Assembly (NCBI RefSeq): GCF_023156505.1
Contig: NZ_JALNMJ010000014.1
Location: forward strand, 99,268-163,267
Direction: 5' to 3'
Length of the DNA stretch: 64,000 nt
Source: Roseibium sediminicola
GTDB lineage: Bacteria > Pseudomonadota > Alphaproteobacteria > Rhizobiales > Stappiaceae
Under the pieces are notes generated by a model. It was given only the letters and a program-made list of their open reading frames with translations, was not told the origin of the DNA and made no database searches. The position numbers and the translations under genes were made by a program. Shown one piece after another: positions 39,659 through 48,175 of the stretch. Within the stretch, counting starts at the first letter, position 1, and the number at the start of each line of letters is the position of its first letter.

Positions 39659-40429
39659 TCAAGCCCCCAGGCGCCAAAGCCCAAGGGGCACCAAATACAG
39701 GCCGAGCATCAGGATCGCCGCGAGGACCAGCTTTCGAAACACCGCCTCCGACACGCGCCGGCGCAGGTGCTGTCCGGCCCAGACACCGGAGAGCGCCGGC
39801 ACCACCAGGGCAAGCGAGGCCAGCGCTTCCCGTCCGCCGACAAGGCCAAATCCGCCGAGCGATGCGCCGAGGGCGAGCGTCGACAGCAGAAACAACAGGC
39901 CCATGGCCTGGATTAGCTGGTCGCGTGGCAGCCCCATGGCCTGCAGATACATCACACCTGGCACGGTGTAAGACCCGGTCAGTCCCGCCAGGACGCCATT
40001 CACCAGGCCCACAACGATGCCGACGGGAACGATCCGGCTTTCGGCGAGTGTCAGAACCGCTCCAGCCAGCATCGGCAGCGCATAGGCAATCATCAGTGCC
40101 CCCAGCAGCAGATCCGCTGCGCCTTCAGGCAGGCGTGTCAGAATTAAGGTTCCCGCGCCGAGCATCAAAACGGCGCTGACCAGGAAGGGCCACAGACGCG
40201 GTACGAGCACTTTCAAATGTCCGCCCAGGAGGCCTTGCCAGAAATTGGTGAGAAAGGCGGGCCAGAGAATCAGGACCATCGCCTTTTCAACGCCGACAAA
40301 GACCGTCATCAGGCCGAGCCCGATGGTCGGCAGCCCGAAGCCCACCAAACCCTTGATGAAGCCAGCGCACAAAAAGACGACAACCGAAACGAGGACCAAA
40401 CCCAGGTCGGCGGCAACCAGTTCAGACAC
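39659..40429 (-). CDS. TauE/SafE (TSUP) family permease
   Basis: A 256-aa inner-membrane protein with about eight hydrophobic segments. The duplicated TSUP pattern is present: FIKGLVGFGLPTIGLGLM in the first half and LVNGVLAGLTGSYTVPGVMYLQAMG in the second. Family members export sulfite, sulfoacetate or related organosulfur anions. The GTG start at 40429 has GGGGAG upstream. It lies downstream of the periplasmic binding protein on the same strand, with a MITE between them. Confidence 0.8.
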   Translation of the reverse strand: MSELVAADLGLVLVSVVVFLCAGFIKGLVGFGLPTIGLGLMTVFVGVEKAMVLILWPAFLTNFWQGLLGGHLKVLVPRLWPFLVSAVLMLGAGTLILTRLPEGAADLLLGALMIAYALPMLAGAVLTLAESRIVPVGIVVGLVNGVLAGLTGSYTVPGVMYLQAMGLPRDQLIQAMGLLFLLSTLALGASLGGFGLVGGREALASLALVVPALSGVWAGQHLRRRVSEAVFRKLVLAAILMLGLYLVPLGLWRLGA

Positions 40430-40461
40430 GCTCGACCGCTCCCCTGCGCGCGCGACAGGCC

Positions 40462-40762
40462 CTAGAGCATGTCGCGTTTATTTGAGTTCATTTGACCGAG
40501 ACAATTTTGGTCTCCGGCGAGGCGGTTTGCACGCCGTGGTGTCGCCTACCACAAGTGCAAGCCAACGACGCAGGTGGCCAAAATTGTCCGGCCCAGTCGA
40601 AGGTCAAAGCCAGGAGTTTCGCACTTTTCCGGGTGTTGCGAAACGGCCATCGTCAGCGTTGCGCCGCTTGCCCGATGCACCGCATCGCGCTGCGCGACGC
40701 GCCTTGCCGAGTGAACCGTTTCGCGCCATCAAATGAGCTCAAACAAACGCGACATGCTCTAG
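40462..40762. mobile_element. MITE-like element, copy 1
   Basis: A 301-bp non-coding element bounded by 34-bp terminal inverted repeats (40462-40495 and 40729-40762, 32 of 34 matched) that begin ctagagcatgtcgcg. The interior is homologous, in inverted orientation, to the element at 55404-55671 (shared blocks include cggcaaggcgcgtcgcg and a cgatg...catcggg core). TA flanks at both ends and the palindromic CTAG border fit IS630/mariner-style insertion. No transposase is encoded, so mobilisation in trans is likely. One end overlaps the stop codon of the binding-protein gene. Confidence 0.85.
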
Positions 40763-41565
40763 CCGTCACCTTCCGACATTTGATAGCTGTCGAGCAGGCC
40801 TTTCAACGCGCCCGCATCAATGCGTTTTGTAAGGGCCTCGTTGAACGGTTCCAGCAAGGCGATGCAGGGTGTTGCCCTTGAGAACAGAAAATGCAGCGTG
40901 TTGACCGCCGCAGGCCAGGGCAAGACCTCGACCAGGTCGACCGCGCCCGTTTCATCAATCATCATGACACCGTCCTGACGTGCGATGACGAGATAGTCGG
41001 CCTTGTCTTCCATCAGCAGGCGCATATAGGTCTTGAAGTCGTCGAAAGGCTGACGATCGATCGACAGGCTTTCAGTGGCGAAGTTCTCAAATTCCTCCCC
41101 GAAGGAAGCCCCAAAGGGTGCGACCCCGCGCAGGCCGATCAGATCCTTGAGCGACTGCGGCCGGCTTTCGAGGCTCTTGCGGATAAAGATGCCGACCTCT
41201 TCTTGCATGACCGGACGGCTGACACCGTATTTTTTGAGGCGCTCATCGGTTTTGTAGGCCCCTGCAAGGACGTCGATCTGACCTTTTTCCAATAGCACCA
41301 GGACCCTGTTCCAGGGGAGATCGGGACCTTCCGCCACATTCACATGCAGTGAGGTCAGAATCTCCCGACCGAGATCGGGAAACACACCATTCAAGGTCCC
41401 GCTTGCTTCTTGGCGCATAGAAACAGGATACCAGACCCCCGACCCGTTCAGCTTCACCTCTGAGCAGGCATCGGAACCGGCATGCGCTTGAGCCGTCTGA
41501 AACAGGCAGATCAACGCCACGAAAATCACGTTCGATATCAATCGTAATTCGCTGTAAATACTCAT
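40759..41565 (-). CDS. Periplasmic substrate-binding protein (SBP family 3-like)
   Basis: A 268-aa protein with a signal peptide (residues about 1-29, ending AQAHAGS). The domain resembles family 3 solute-binding proteins without the ABC permease (GVFPDLGREILTSLH, LEKGQIDVLAGAYKTDERLKKYGVS, DYLVIARQDGVMM). Similar stand-alone proteins occur in amino-acid-binding and sensor roles. The stop codon TAG falls exactly at the end of the MITE (40759-40761): the element's own TA/G border supplies its last bases. Removing the element at the TA leaves the same stop, so the coding sequence is probably complete. Confidence 0.7.
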   Translation of the reverse strand: MSIYSELRLISNVIFVALICLFQTAQAHAGSDACSEVKLNGSGVWYPVSMRQEASGTLNGVFPDLGREILTSLHVNVAEGPDLPWNRVLVLLEKGQIDVLAGAYKTDERLKKYGVSRPVMQEEVGIFIRKSLESRPQSLKDLIGLRGVAPFGASFGEEFENFATESLSIDRQPFDDFKTYMRLLMEDKADYLVIARQDGVMMIDETGAVDLVEVLPWPAAVNTLHFLFSRATPCIALLEPFNEALTKRIDAGALKGLLDSYQMSEGDG

Positions 41566-41770
41566 CTAATCGCGATCCAACAGCATTGTTCACGAATTTC
41601 GAAACAGTGAACCTGCTTTTCCCGACCCGGTCAATCTGAAACGGACAAGTTTGACGTGTGCTGCGTGCCTACCAACCGGTTTTGTGAAAAATCCACCGGA
41701 ATCCCCTGCCAAAAATGACAGGAGTACGCGTTGCGTTTGCGCCATGACGCGATGATGCTACCGTCCTGGA

Positions 41771-42985
41771 ATGACAACGTCCTCTTTGCCCAGGCTGCCA
41801 AACAATCTTGCTCGGCGCCTCTTTCTGAACAAGCACGGTCTTGCCGCCGCTCCCAAGGGAAGCGGCAAGGGCAACGACCTGCGGGCCGTGGTCGACGAGA
41901 TCGGTTTTGTCCAGCTCGACAGTATCAACACGGTCGCCAGGGCCCATCACATGATCCTGGCGGCCCGGCGGCCGGCCTATAAAGAAAAGAACCTCAAACT
42001 GCTGATGGAGCGGGACCGTCATCTGTTCGAGCACTGGACCCACGACGCCTCGGTCATACCGACCGAGTTTTTCCGGCACTGGCAGCTGCGCTTCGAGCGG
42101 GACAAGGCGTCCCTGGCGGCCAGGTGGCGCAACTGGCACAAGAACGGCTTTGAAGGGAAAATCGACGACATCCTAAAGCAGATCAGCGACCATGGTCCGG
42201 TGACGTCGGCAACAGTCGGCGAGGACGAGCAGCGCAGCAATGGCGGCTGGTGGAACTGGCATCCGTCCAAGGCCGCTCTTGAATACCTGTGGCGCACCGG
42301 CGAAGTGTCGGTAAGCGGCCGGGAAAATTTCCAGAAAATCTACGATCTGACTGATCGGGTTATTCCGGCACAGCATCTTGGGCACGCCTATGACCCAGAC
42401 GAAACCATCGACTGGGCGGCCCGCTCCGCACTGGACAGGCTCGGCTTTGCCACGTCGGGTGAGATCGCCGCTTTCTGGGATCTGATCACGCCCGGAGAAG
42501 CCAAGAGCTGGTGCCAGGAGGCACTCGCTAGAGGCGACATCATCGAACTGGTGGTGGAAAATGCCGACGGGTCACCGAGGAAGGTTCTTGCCTATCCCGA
42601 GACGCTCGAAACGCTGGAAACCCTGCCGCAGCCACCGTCGCGGGTGAGGATCCTGTCGCCCTTCGATCCGGCGCTACGCGACCGCAAGCGCGCCAAGCGA
42701 CTGTTTGGCTTCTTCTACCGGATCGAGATTTTCGTGCCGGAAGCCAAGCGCCAATATGGCTATTACGTCTTTCCGGTGATGGAGGGCGATCGTCTGATCG
42801 GCCGGGTAGACATGAAGGCCCTGCGCGGCGAGGACCGGTTGCATGTGCGCGCCTATTGGCCGGAACCAGGTATCCGGCCTTCCAAGGGGCGGCTTGGCAA
42901 ACTACAGACCGAACTGGAACGATGGGCCCGGTTCGGCGGCTGTTCCGAAATCACCTTTGAAAAGGACTGGCTGCGGACGGCCTGA
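41771..42985 (+). CDS. YcaQ-family DNA glycosylase-like winged-helix protein
   Basis: A 404-aa HTH_42 (YcaQ/AlkX) family protein. In this family, QxD in the first winged helix is the catalytic motif, seen here in EIGFVQLDSINTVARAHHMIL; the remainder includes HWTHDASVIP, GGWWNWHPSKAALEYLW and RVRILSPFDPALRDRKRAKRLFGF. YcaQ unhooks interstrand DNA crosslinks and bulky N7 adducts in E. coli; the same role here is inferred from the motif. It is monocistronic between convergent and divergent neighbours. Confidence 0.85.
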   Translation: MTTSSLPRLPNNLARRLFLNKHGLAAAPKGSGKGNDLRAVVDEIGFVQLDSINTVARAHHMILAARRPAYKEKNLKLLMERDRHLFEHWTHDASVIPTEFFRHWQLRFERDKASLAARWRNWHKNGFEGKIDDILKQISDHGPVTSATVGEDEQRSNGGWWNWHPSKAALEYLWRTGEVSVSGRENFQKIYDLTDRVIPAQHLGHAYDPDETIDWAARSALDRLGFATSGEIAAFWDLITPGEAKSWCQEALARGDIIELVVENADGSPRKVLAYPETLETLETLPQPPSRVRILSPFDPALRDRKRAKRLFGFFYRIEIFVPEAKRQYGYYVFPVMEGDRLIGRVDMKALRGEDRLHVRAYWPEPGIRPSKGRLGKLQTELERWARFGGCSEITFEKDWLRTA

Positions 42986-43014
42986 GCAGGCCGTCCTCTC
43001 CATCCTGCCCGCTC

Positions 43015-44421
43015 TTAAGCGGCGACCTTCTGGGCAAGGTGCCCGTTGGATCGCGCCCTCACCTCATCAAAGCTCCAGTCGGTGAGCAGCCGGCCGTCGC
43101 GGTAAACCGGCTTCAGCTGGTCGGTGGCCGGATCGATGTTGTCCAACCGTGCCGCTTGCAAACGGCCGTCCCTTTCGACAACCGCCTGTCGGCCGGCCTT
43201 CGAGGCTTTGCCCGGATCAGAAACAGGGTTCTTCGAGACATCCACCCAGTGGTCGTCCGCGGTTTTCATCGCGTTGGCCTTCATGGCAAAGCGCATGGTG
43301 TCCCGGTTGAGCTGCTGCAGCAGCCCGCCGCCCATGCCAAAGGCAATGTTGTCGACGGACCATTTCTGGCGCACCAGTTCGCCAACCAGTTCCCTGATGC
43401 TTTTCAGCGTCATGCCGTCGCCCTGGATGACCCGAATGGCGGGGTTGAGCACACGGGCGCCCTTGCGGTTTTCCGTGCCGCCATATGAGGACCAGAGGGT
43501 CTCCAGCACTCTCAGCGGCGTGGCCACCGGATCGCCGCTGTCCGGGCGGATAACCACGGTCGCACCGGAGTTCAACACCCTTTCCTTCAGGCTGCCGCAC
43601 CAGATCCTATTGACCGCATTGTCGATGTCATAGCTGTCGGAGACCACAGCCACCAGCTTGCCCGGCGCCGCAAATTGCTCCAGCATGTTGGCATAAGCCT
43701 GCTCTTCCCGATCCGCGCCCCAGCTGGTCATCGTCGAGTGCTCGGCCGCAGGTATGGAAAAACCGGCCATCTCCGCGCCATACCAGGTGCTGGCTGCCTC
43801 GACGGCCTCCATGGTGTCGGTGCCAGCAAAATTGACCAGATGCGCCATGCCTCCAAGCGCCGCGCTCTCGGCCGAGGAGACGCCCCGGGCGCCGAAATCA
43901 TGCAGTTTGAACGGAACCTGTGCGTCCGGATCGTCCGAAGTGGCCAGAAGGCCGCGATAGATGATCTCCTTGCATTTTAAGGACAGGGTCGCGACCGTTG
44001 ACGGATACCAGAGCGAGCGCAGCAGGGCCGTTTCCACCCAGGTGGTCAGCCATGGCATGCGTTCGTCGGTGTTTTCCACCTGGACCAGTGGCACGCCGCT
44101 CGGCGCCAGCGTGCCTTCCGGCAACGCCTTGATCTCGAGCGGGAACAGACCGCCGTGATCCTCCAGGATCTGTTGCCAGCCGTCCCTGTTGAACGGGACG
44201 CCATGGGCCGCGCAGACCGCGCCAGCCTGCGCGATCTGCGCGGCCGTGATCGGTGTCAGCAAGACCTTTTTCAAATAGGCCTGAAGCCCGAAGAACAAAA
44301 CGTCCTCGGAAAAGCCGTTGGGACGCGCCTCGACATAGGCGGAGATCCGCCTTGCCTCAGGCGGGTATTGACAGAAATGGGACTGCTTGTAGCTGTCCGT
44401 CGCCAAAAGCGGATTTGTCAT
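43015..44421 (-). CDS. nadV: Nicotinamide phosphoribosyltransferase
   Basis: Converts nicotinamide and PRPP to nicotinamide mononucleotide. The 468-aa protein has the NAMPT family features: NPLLATDSYKQSHFCQYPP at the start, LHDFGARGVSSAESAALGG, FAGTDTMEAV, IPAAEHSTMTSWG, VVSDSYDIDNAVN, and VIRPDSGDPVATPLRVLE with the active-site region. The start at 44421 has GAGGAG seven bases upstream. It follows nadM-nudix by 50 bp on the same strand and completes a two-enzyme nicotinamide-to-NAD route. Confidence 0.93.
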   Translation of the reverse strand: MTNPLLATDSYKQSHFCQYPPEARRISAYVEARPNGFSEDVLFFGLQAYLKKVLLTPITAAQIAQAGAVCAAHGVPFNRDGWQQILEDHGGLFPLEIKALPEGTLAPSGVPLVQVENTDERMPWLTTWVETALLRSLWYPSTVATLSLKCKEIIYRGLLATSDDPDAQVPFKLHDFGARGVSSAESAALGGMAHLVNFAGTDTMEAVEAASTWYGAEMAGFSIPAAEHSTMTSWGADREEQAYANMLEQFAAPGKLVAVVSDSYDIDNAVNRIWCGSLKERVLNSGATVVIRPDSGDPVATPLRVLETLWSSYGGTENRKGARVLNPAIRVIQGDGMTLKSIRELVGELVRQKWSVDNIAFGMGGGLLQQLNRDTMRFAMKANAMKTADDHWVDVSKNPVSDPGKASKAGRQAVVERDGRLQAARLDNIDPATDQLKPVYRDGRLLTDWSFDEVRARSNGHLAQKVAA

Positions 44422-44471
44422 TGTGAACTCCTCACGTGACAGATAGCCCACAGGTCTCCCCTGCGGACAGG

Positions 44472-45536
44472 TTAGAGATCGGCCATCAGATCAATGATGG
44501 ACCAGTGATCCTCGAAGAATTGCTCCGGCTTCAGATCGCCGAGCCGGTACCAGTTGGCCGCCCGGGCGTCGTCGCCGCCGGTCACGGAAAACAGCTCCCG
44601 GCGCTCCGGCAGGCGGAACAGGAAGGCATGGGTGATGATGCGGCCGCGAAGCGACCGGTCGGGATGGTCGAACACCCGCGTCTTTGTGCCATCGATGAAC
44701 GACGCCAGCATTGCCGGCGGGATTTCACCCTTGTGATCGCTGATCGCGGTTTCTTCCTTCAGTTCCCGGATCGCCGCATCGCGGATGCTTTCGCTTGGAT
44801 CGAGAAACCCGCCCGGCAGCGCCAGCAAACCCTTGCCCGGGGCCTGGCCACGCTCGACCAGAAGGATGTGGCCGGACTGGATCACGACGGCATCGACCGT
44901 CACGAACGGACCACGGCCCCAGTCCTTCGGATAGGCGTCCAGATATTCGGCCTCCTCCAGAAGGTCCCGGAATGTCTCGCTCAAGGAGAAATCTTCGAGC
45001 CAGCCGGCAACCTCGTCGGACAGGACCGACCTGGAGATCGCCGGAATGCGCTGGAACAATTGCCGGCGGATATCGCTCGAGGAAAAGGTGCCATATTGGC
45101 TGGTCAGCTGGACGTTGCCCCATTCCGGGAACAGTTTCAGGTAGTAGCTGGTTCGGTCCTTGCCGTAGCCGGCCAGCGCGATGCGGATATCGTCGAGGCC
45201 GTGCAGAACGACCCCGCCCCTGTTGTAATGGGCCAGCACCGTCTCATTGACAGCGCGCTGAACCTCCGTGCACCAGGCCGTGTCCGAATAGGGATGATCC
45301 GGCACCGGTTTCAGGATCAGGCGGTCCGTTGCAAGTTCGTGCTTGAACACCTTGGCAAACATCTCGGCGCGTTCTTCGTGGGTGAAGGGATTGCGCGGAG
45401 TGCGTGCCTGGGCGGACGAACCGATCAGCACGATCAGCGTGTCGACTTGCTTGAGCGCCGCTCGGATGACGGCCTCATGACCGATATGCAGCGGCTGGAA
45501 CCGGCCGACAAAAACGCCGTAGTGATAGGTGGACAT
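44472..45536 (-). CDS. NMN adenylyltransferase fused to Nudix hydrolase (NadM-Nudix)
   Basis: A 354-aa bifunctional protein. Residues about 1-180 form the nucleotidyltransferase: GVFVGRFQPLHIGHEAVI (GxFxxxHxGH) and the SSSDIRRQL phosphate-binding motif. Residues about 210-354 form a Nudix domain with the box GGFLDPSESIRDAAIRELKEE. It makes NAD from NMN and ATP; the Nudix part acts on ADP-ribose-like substrates in known homologues. The ATG at 45536 has GGAGG upstream. It is first in a likely operon with nadV. Two matching palindromes lie 61-110 bp upstream of the start. Confidence 0.92.
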   Translation of the reverse strand: MSTYHYGVFVGRFQPLHIGHEAVIRAALKQVDTLIVLIGSSAQARTPRNPFTHEERAEMFAKVFKHELATDRLILKPVPDHPYSDTAWCTEVQRAVNETVLAHYNRGGVVLHGLDDIRIALAGYGKDRTSYYLKLFPEWGNVQLTSQYGTFSSSDIRRQLFQRIPAISRSVLSDEVAGWLEDFSLSETFRDLLEEAEYLDAYPKDWGRGPFVTVDAVVIQSGHILLVERGQAPGKGLLALPGGFLDPSESIRDAAIRELKEETAISDHKGEIPPAMLASFIDGTKTRVFDHPDRSLRGRIITHAFLFRLPERRELFSVTGGDDARAANWYRLGDLKPEQFFEDHWSIIDLMADL

Positions 45537-45596
45537 TCGAGCCTCCCTCGAATTGATATGAGGTTTGAGCCGAACTCCTCGGCTCCACCAGACAGT

Positions 45597-45646
45597 AATG
45601 CTCGTTTTGAGCATTTTCAATTCGACAAATACTCATTTTGAGTATT
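45597..45646. promoter_or_regulatory. Tandem palindromic operators upstream of the NAD-salvage operon
   Basis: Two 19-bp palindromes of the form AATRCTC-N5-GAGYATT: aatgctcgttttgagcatt (45597-45615) and aatactcattttgagtatt (45628-45646). Centres are 31 bp apart, about three helical turns, so a repressor could bind the same face twice. Position just upstream of nadM-nudix suggests control by an NAD-responsive repressor (NrtR- or NadQ-like). The protein identity is an inference and no such gene is in the window. Confidence 0.65.
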
Positions 45647-45707
45647 ATTAGGATTATGGTTATCGAAAAATCACACCAGCTGAACCTGTTCAGGAGAAGG
45701 CTCGGGA

Positions 45708-46460
45708 TCAGAGACCTGCGACCGGGCCGCGCTGTTTCCCAAGCACCATCTTGCGGAAATAGTTTGCCCTGGTTTTGTCGCGCAAGGCGTCAAAGAACTG
45801 TTCGACCAGCGGCTCGGACACCTTGATCGGCGACGGACCGTAGTTCTCGTATTTGTCCGAAAGCGCCTTGTTGACCGCATTGGAGAAATTCACGTAGTCG
45901 ATATGTTCTTTCGGAAAATGCCTGGCTGCGCGCCGGACGATGTCCTGGATCGCCGGATCATTGGCAATCGTCACCGCTGTGATCTCATTGCCATGGGCCT
46001 TGGCCAGCTTGCGGTAAGACTCCGACAGGCTGTCGATGAACTTGGCATCCGCCGTGCGCGCGATATAGGCAGCAAAGGCGTGCAGGAATTCGATCTCCCA
46101 GGACGCGTCGCTTCTCTTGATCTGATGCTCGAACACCTTGCGCAGCATGTCGAAGCACAGAAAGCGCAACACCGACATGGCGAAGAAATCCTTGTTGGCG
46201 CCCACAAACGGCTGCCGTTTGTGAATACGGCCGCAGGCTTCGTAATTCGCCCTGTAGATGTCGAAAAGACCGGGAGATTCTGAAATGAAATCGAACACGG
46301 CGGCGATATCCGCCTTGGTCAGCTTGCCGCCTTTGAGATCCGCCGCGGATTGCAGGCTGCGCCGCGCAAGCTCAAGCGCCTGCTGGCCAGCGCCAACGCA
46401 GATATGCGGGCCGCTGAGCTTGGGATAGGTCACAGCGTTCTTTTTGTCCGAGGGACGCAT
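45708..46460 (-). CDS. Conserved-looking hypothetical protein
   Basis: A 250-aa protein I do not recognise. It is mostly helical, with a Lys/Ala-rich N-terminus and no signal peptide or membrane segment. Segments such as FDIYRANYEACGRIHKRQPFVGANKDFFAMSV and FDMLRKVFEHQIKRSDASWEIEFLHAFAAYI suggest a compact helical domain. The ATG at 46460 has GAGG six bases upstream; the GTG at 46472 is an alternative. It is on the same strand as the NAD-salvage operon and upstream of it, separated by about 170 bp holding the operators. Confidence 0.6.
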   Translation of the reverse strand: MRPSDKKNAVTYPKLSGPHICVGAGQQALELARRSLQSAADLKGGKLTKADIAAVFDFISESPGLFDIYRANYEACGRIHKRQPFVGANKDFFAMSVLRFLCFDMLRKVFEHQIKRSDASWEIEFLHAFAAYIARTADAKFIDSLSESYRKLAKAHGNEITAVTIANDPAIQDIVRRAARHFPKEHIDYVNFSNAVNKALSDKYENYGPSPIKVSEPLVEQFFDALRDKTRANYFRKMVLGKQRGPVAGL

Positions 46461-46694
46461 TGCCTGCCTCACATCCGGGAAAAATCACAATGCTCCGAAT
46501 TGGTTTTGAAAAGGTAACCGGAGATGTGGCGACTGGTCTGAGGCCTGCGATTGCTTTTTCGGGGTCTGGGTAAGCTGATGGCAGTCAGGTCATGGTATCC
46601 TGGTTGCCAAGCAAGATTTCTAACCTGCCGAAATGCCGCATGCCGTCGAGCGACCGTGAAAGCAAAAGCCCTGGCGCTCGTCACAAGGTGGACG

Positions 46695-46723
46695 TATAAT
46701 TTCCTTGTTTCGCAACAACGAAA
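46695..46723 (+). promoter_or_regulatory. Possible promoter and overlapping palindromes before the DUF2892 gene
   Basis: TATAAT at 46695-46700 looks like a -10 box. Overlapping symmetric motifs follow: ttgtttcgcaacaa (46705-46718) and tttcgcaacaacgaaa (46708-46723), within 16-35 bp of the start codon. The symmetry suggests an operator. No experimental support. Confidence 0.4.
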
Positions 46724-46738
46724 TATATGGAGAGAGCT

Positions 46739-46942
46739 ATGACTGTGGAACGGGCCATTCTTCTTGTTGTCGGCGCGCTGATCCTCGCCTCGGTGCTGCT
46801 GGCGGTTTACGTCAACTTGAACTGGTTGTGGCTGACCGGCCTTCTCGGCGCCCACCTGATCCAGGCGTCTTTCACCGGCCTGTGCCCGGTGGTGATGATC
46901 CTGAAAAAGATGGGCCTGCCGCAGAAGTCGGGTTTTGCATAA
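46739..46942 (+). CDS. DUF2892 small membrane protein
   Basis: A 67-aa protein with two hydrophobic segments (ILLVVGALILASVLLAVYV and LWLTGLLGAHLIQASFTGLC), then the CPVVMILKKMG tail typical of the YgaP-inner-membrane/DUF2892 group. The cysteine in GLCP is the conserved one. The start at 46739 has GGAGAG five bases upstream. Family members often lie near sulfur-transfer or rhodanese genes; none is adjacent here. Confidence 0.8.
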   Translation: MTVERAILLVVGALILASVLLAVYVNLNWLWLTGLLGAHLIQASFTGLCPVVMILKKMGLPQKSGFA

Positions 46943-47036
46943 GGGCAAATTCGGCCCCAAGCACTATCAGCCTTCCATCAGAGGAGGATCGAATGGTTCG
47001 TCCCGATGGATTGACCGCCTGTTTTTGAGCACGAAC

Positions 47037-47078
47037 CCGATCCTTCGAGGCAGGCCTCCGGCCTTCCTCAGGAAGAGG
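47037..47078. repeat. Dispersed intergenic repeat, half copy
   Basis: Matches the right half of the repeat at 2590-2632 at most positions (cgatccttcgag, then rcrggcct and ggcc-tcctcagga-gagg). The left half of the palindrome is missing here. It lies in the DUF2892-tdh intergenic gap. Confidence 0.6.
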
Positions 47079-47134
47079 TTTGGTTATGTGACAAAGTCAG
47101 CGGCAAGATCGCGACTTGTGCGCAATCCAAAGGC

Positions 47135-48175
47135 TCACCGCCAGCTCAGCACCACCTTGCCGGCTTCACCGGATTTCATGGCGGCGAAGCCCGCTTCGAA
47201 ATCGTCGACGCCGAAGCGGTGGGTGATGACATTGCGCACGTCGAGGCCGTTCTGCAGCATGGCGATCATCTTGTACCAGGTCTCGAAGATCTCACGGCCA
47301 TAGACGCCCTTGATGGTGATTGCCTTGAAGACGATGCGCGACCAGTCGACCGGCGACTTGCCGGGCGGAATGCCGAGCAGCGCAATCCTTCCGCCCATGA
47401 CGAGGTTCTCCACCATCTGGTCGAGCGCGATCTGGTTGCCGGACATTTCCAGACCGACATCGAAGCCCTCCTTCATGCCGAGCCGCTTTTCAATGCCCTT
47501 CAGGTCTTCTTGTGCAACATTCACCGGCACGACATCGGCCACCCTGGTGGCCAGATCCAGCCGGGCCTGGTTGATGTCGGTGATGACGACATTGCGCGCG
47601 CCGACATGGCGGGCGACGGCGGCGGCCATGATGCCGATCGGACCGGCGCCGGTGATCAGGACATCCTCACCGACCAGATCGAAACTGAGCGCGGTGTGAA
47701 CCGCATTGCCGAGCGGGTCGAGAATGGCGCCGATCTCGTCGTCGATCTCATCGGGCAACGGCACGACGTTGAAGGCCGGCAGACGCAGATATTCGGCGAA
47801 GGCGCCCTGTTCGTTGACACCGATACCGCGGGTTTCCGGATCGAGATGGAACTTGCCGGCGCGGGACTGGCGCGAATGCCTGCCGATCAGGTGGCCCTCA
47901 CCGGAACAGCGCTGGCCGATCTCCAGATCGGTGACGTTTCGCCCTAGTTCGACGATCTCGCCGGCAAATTCATGACCGGTGATCAAAGGCACCGGCACGG
48001 TCTTTGACGCCCACTCGTCCCAGTTCCAGATGTGAATGTCGGTGCCGCAAATGCCGGTCTTGTTGATCCGGATCAACACATCGTCAGGGCCGATTTCCGG
48101 CACCGGCGCGCGGGTCATCCAGAGGCCTTCCCTCGGCTCCGATTTGCAGAGCGCCTTCATCTGATTGCTGCTCAT
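47135..48175 (-). CDS. tdh: L-threonine 3-dehydrogenase
   Basis: NAD-dependent oxidation of threonine to 2-amino-3-ketobutyrate, the first step of threonine breakdown to glycine and acetyl-CoA. The 346-aa zinc alcohol dehydrogenase-family protein has the catalytic zinc ligands in [19 protein letters not shown] and [12 protein letters not shown], and the Rossmann part [19 protein letters not shown]. The structural-zinc loop seen in E. coli Tdh (four Cys) is absent: the aligned segment reads [20 protein letters not shown]. The start overlaps the kbl stop by ATGA, so the two are translated as one operon. Confidence 0.93.
   Translation of the reverse strand: MSSNQMKALCKSEPREGLWMTRAPVPEIGPDDVLIRINKTGICGTDIHIWNWDEWASKTVPVPLITGHEFAGEIVELGRNVTDLEIGQRCSGEGHLIGRHSRQSRAGKFHLDPETRGIGVNEQGAFAEYLRLPAFNVVPLPDEIDDEIGAILDPLGNAVHTALSFDLVGEDVLITGAGPIGIMAAAVARHVGARNVVITDINQARLDLATRVADVVPVNVAQEDLKGIEKRLGMKEGFDVGLEMSGNQIALDQMVENLVMGGRIALLGIPPGKSPVDWSRIVFKAITIKGVYGREIFETWYKMIAMLQNGLDVRNVITHRFGVDDFEAGFAAMKSGEAGKVVLSWR

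Noticed and set aside
40462..40762. Small genes inside the MITE copies
   Set aside because: Open frames differ between copies and follow the inverted repeats; neither copy shows a conserved protein.
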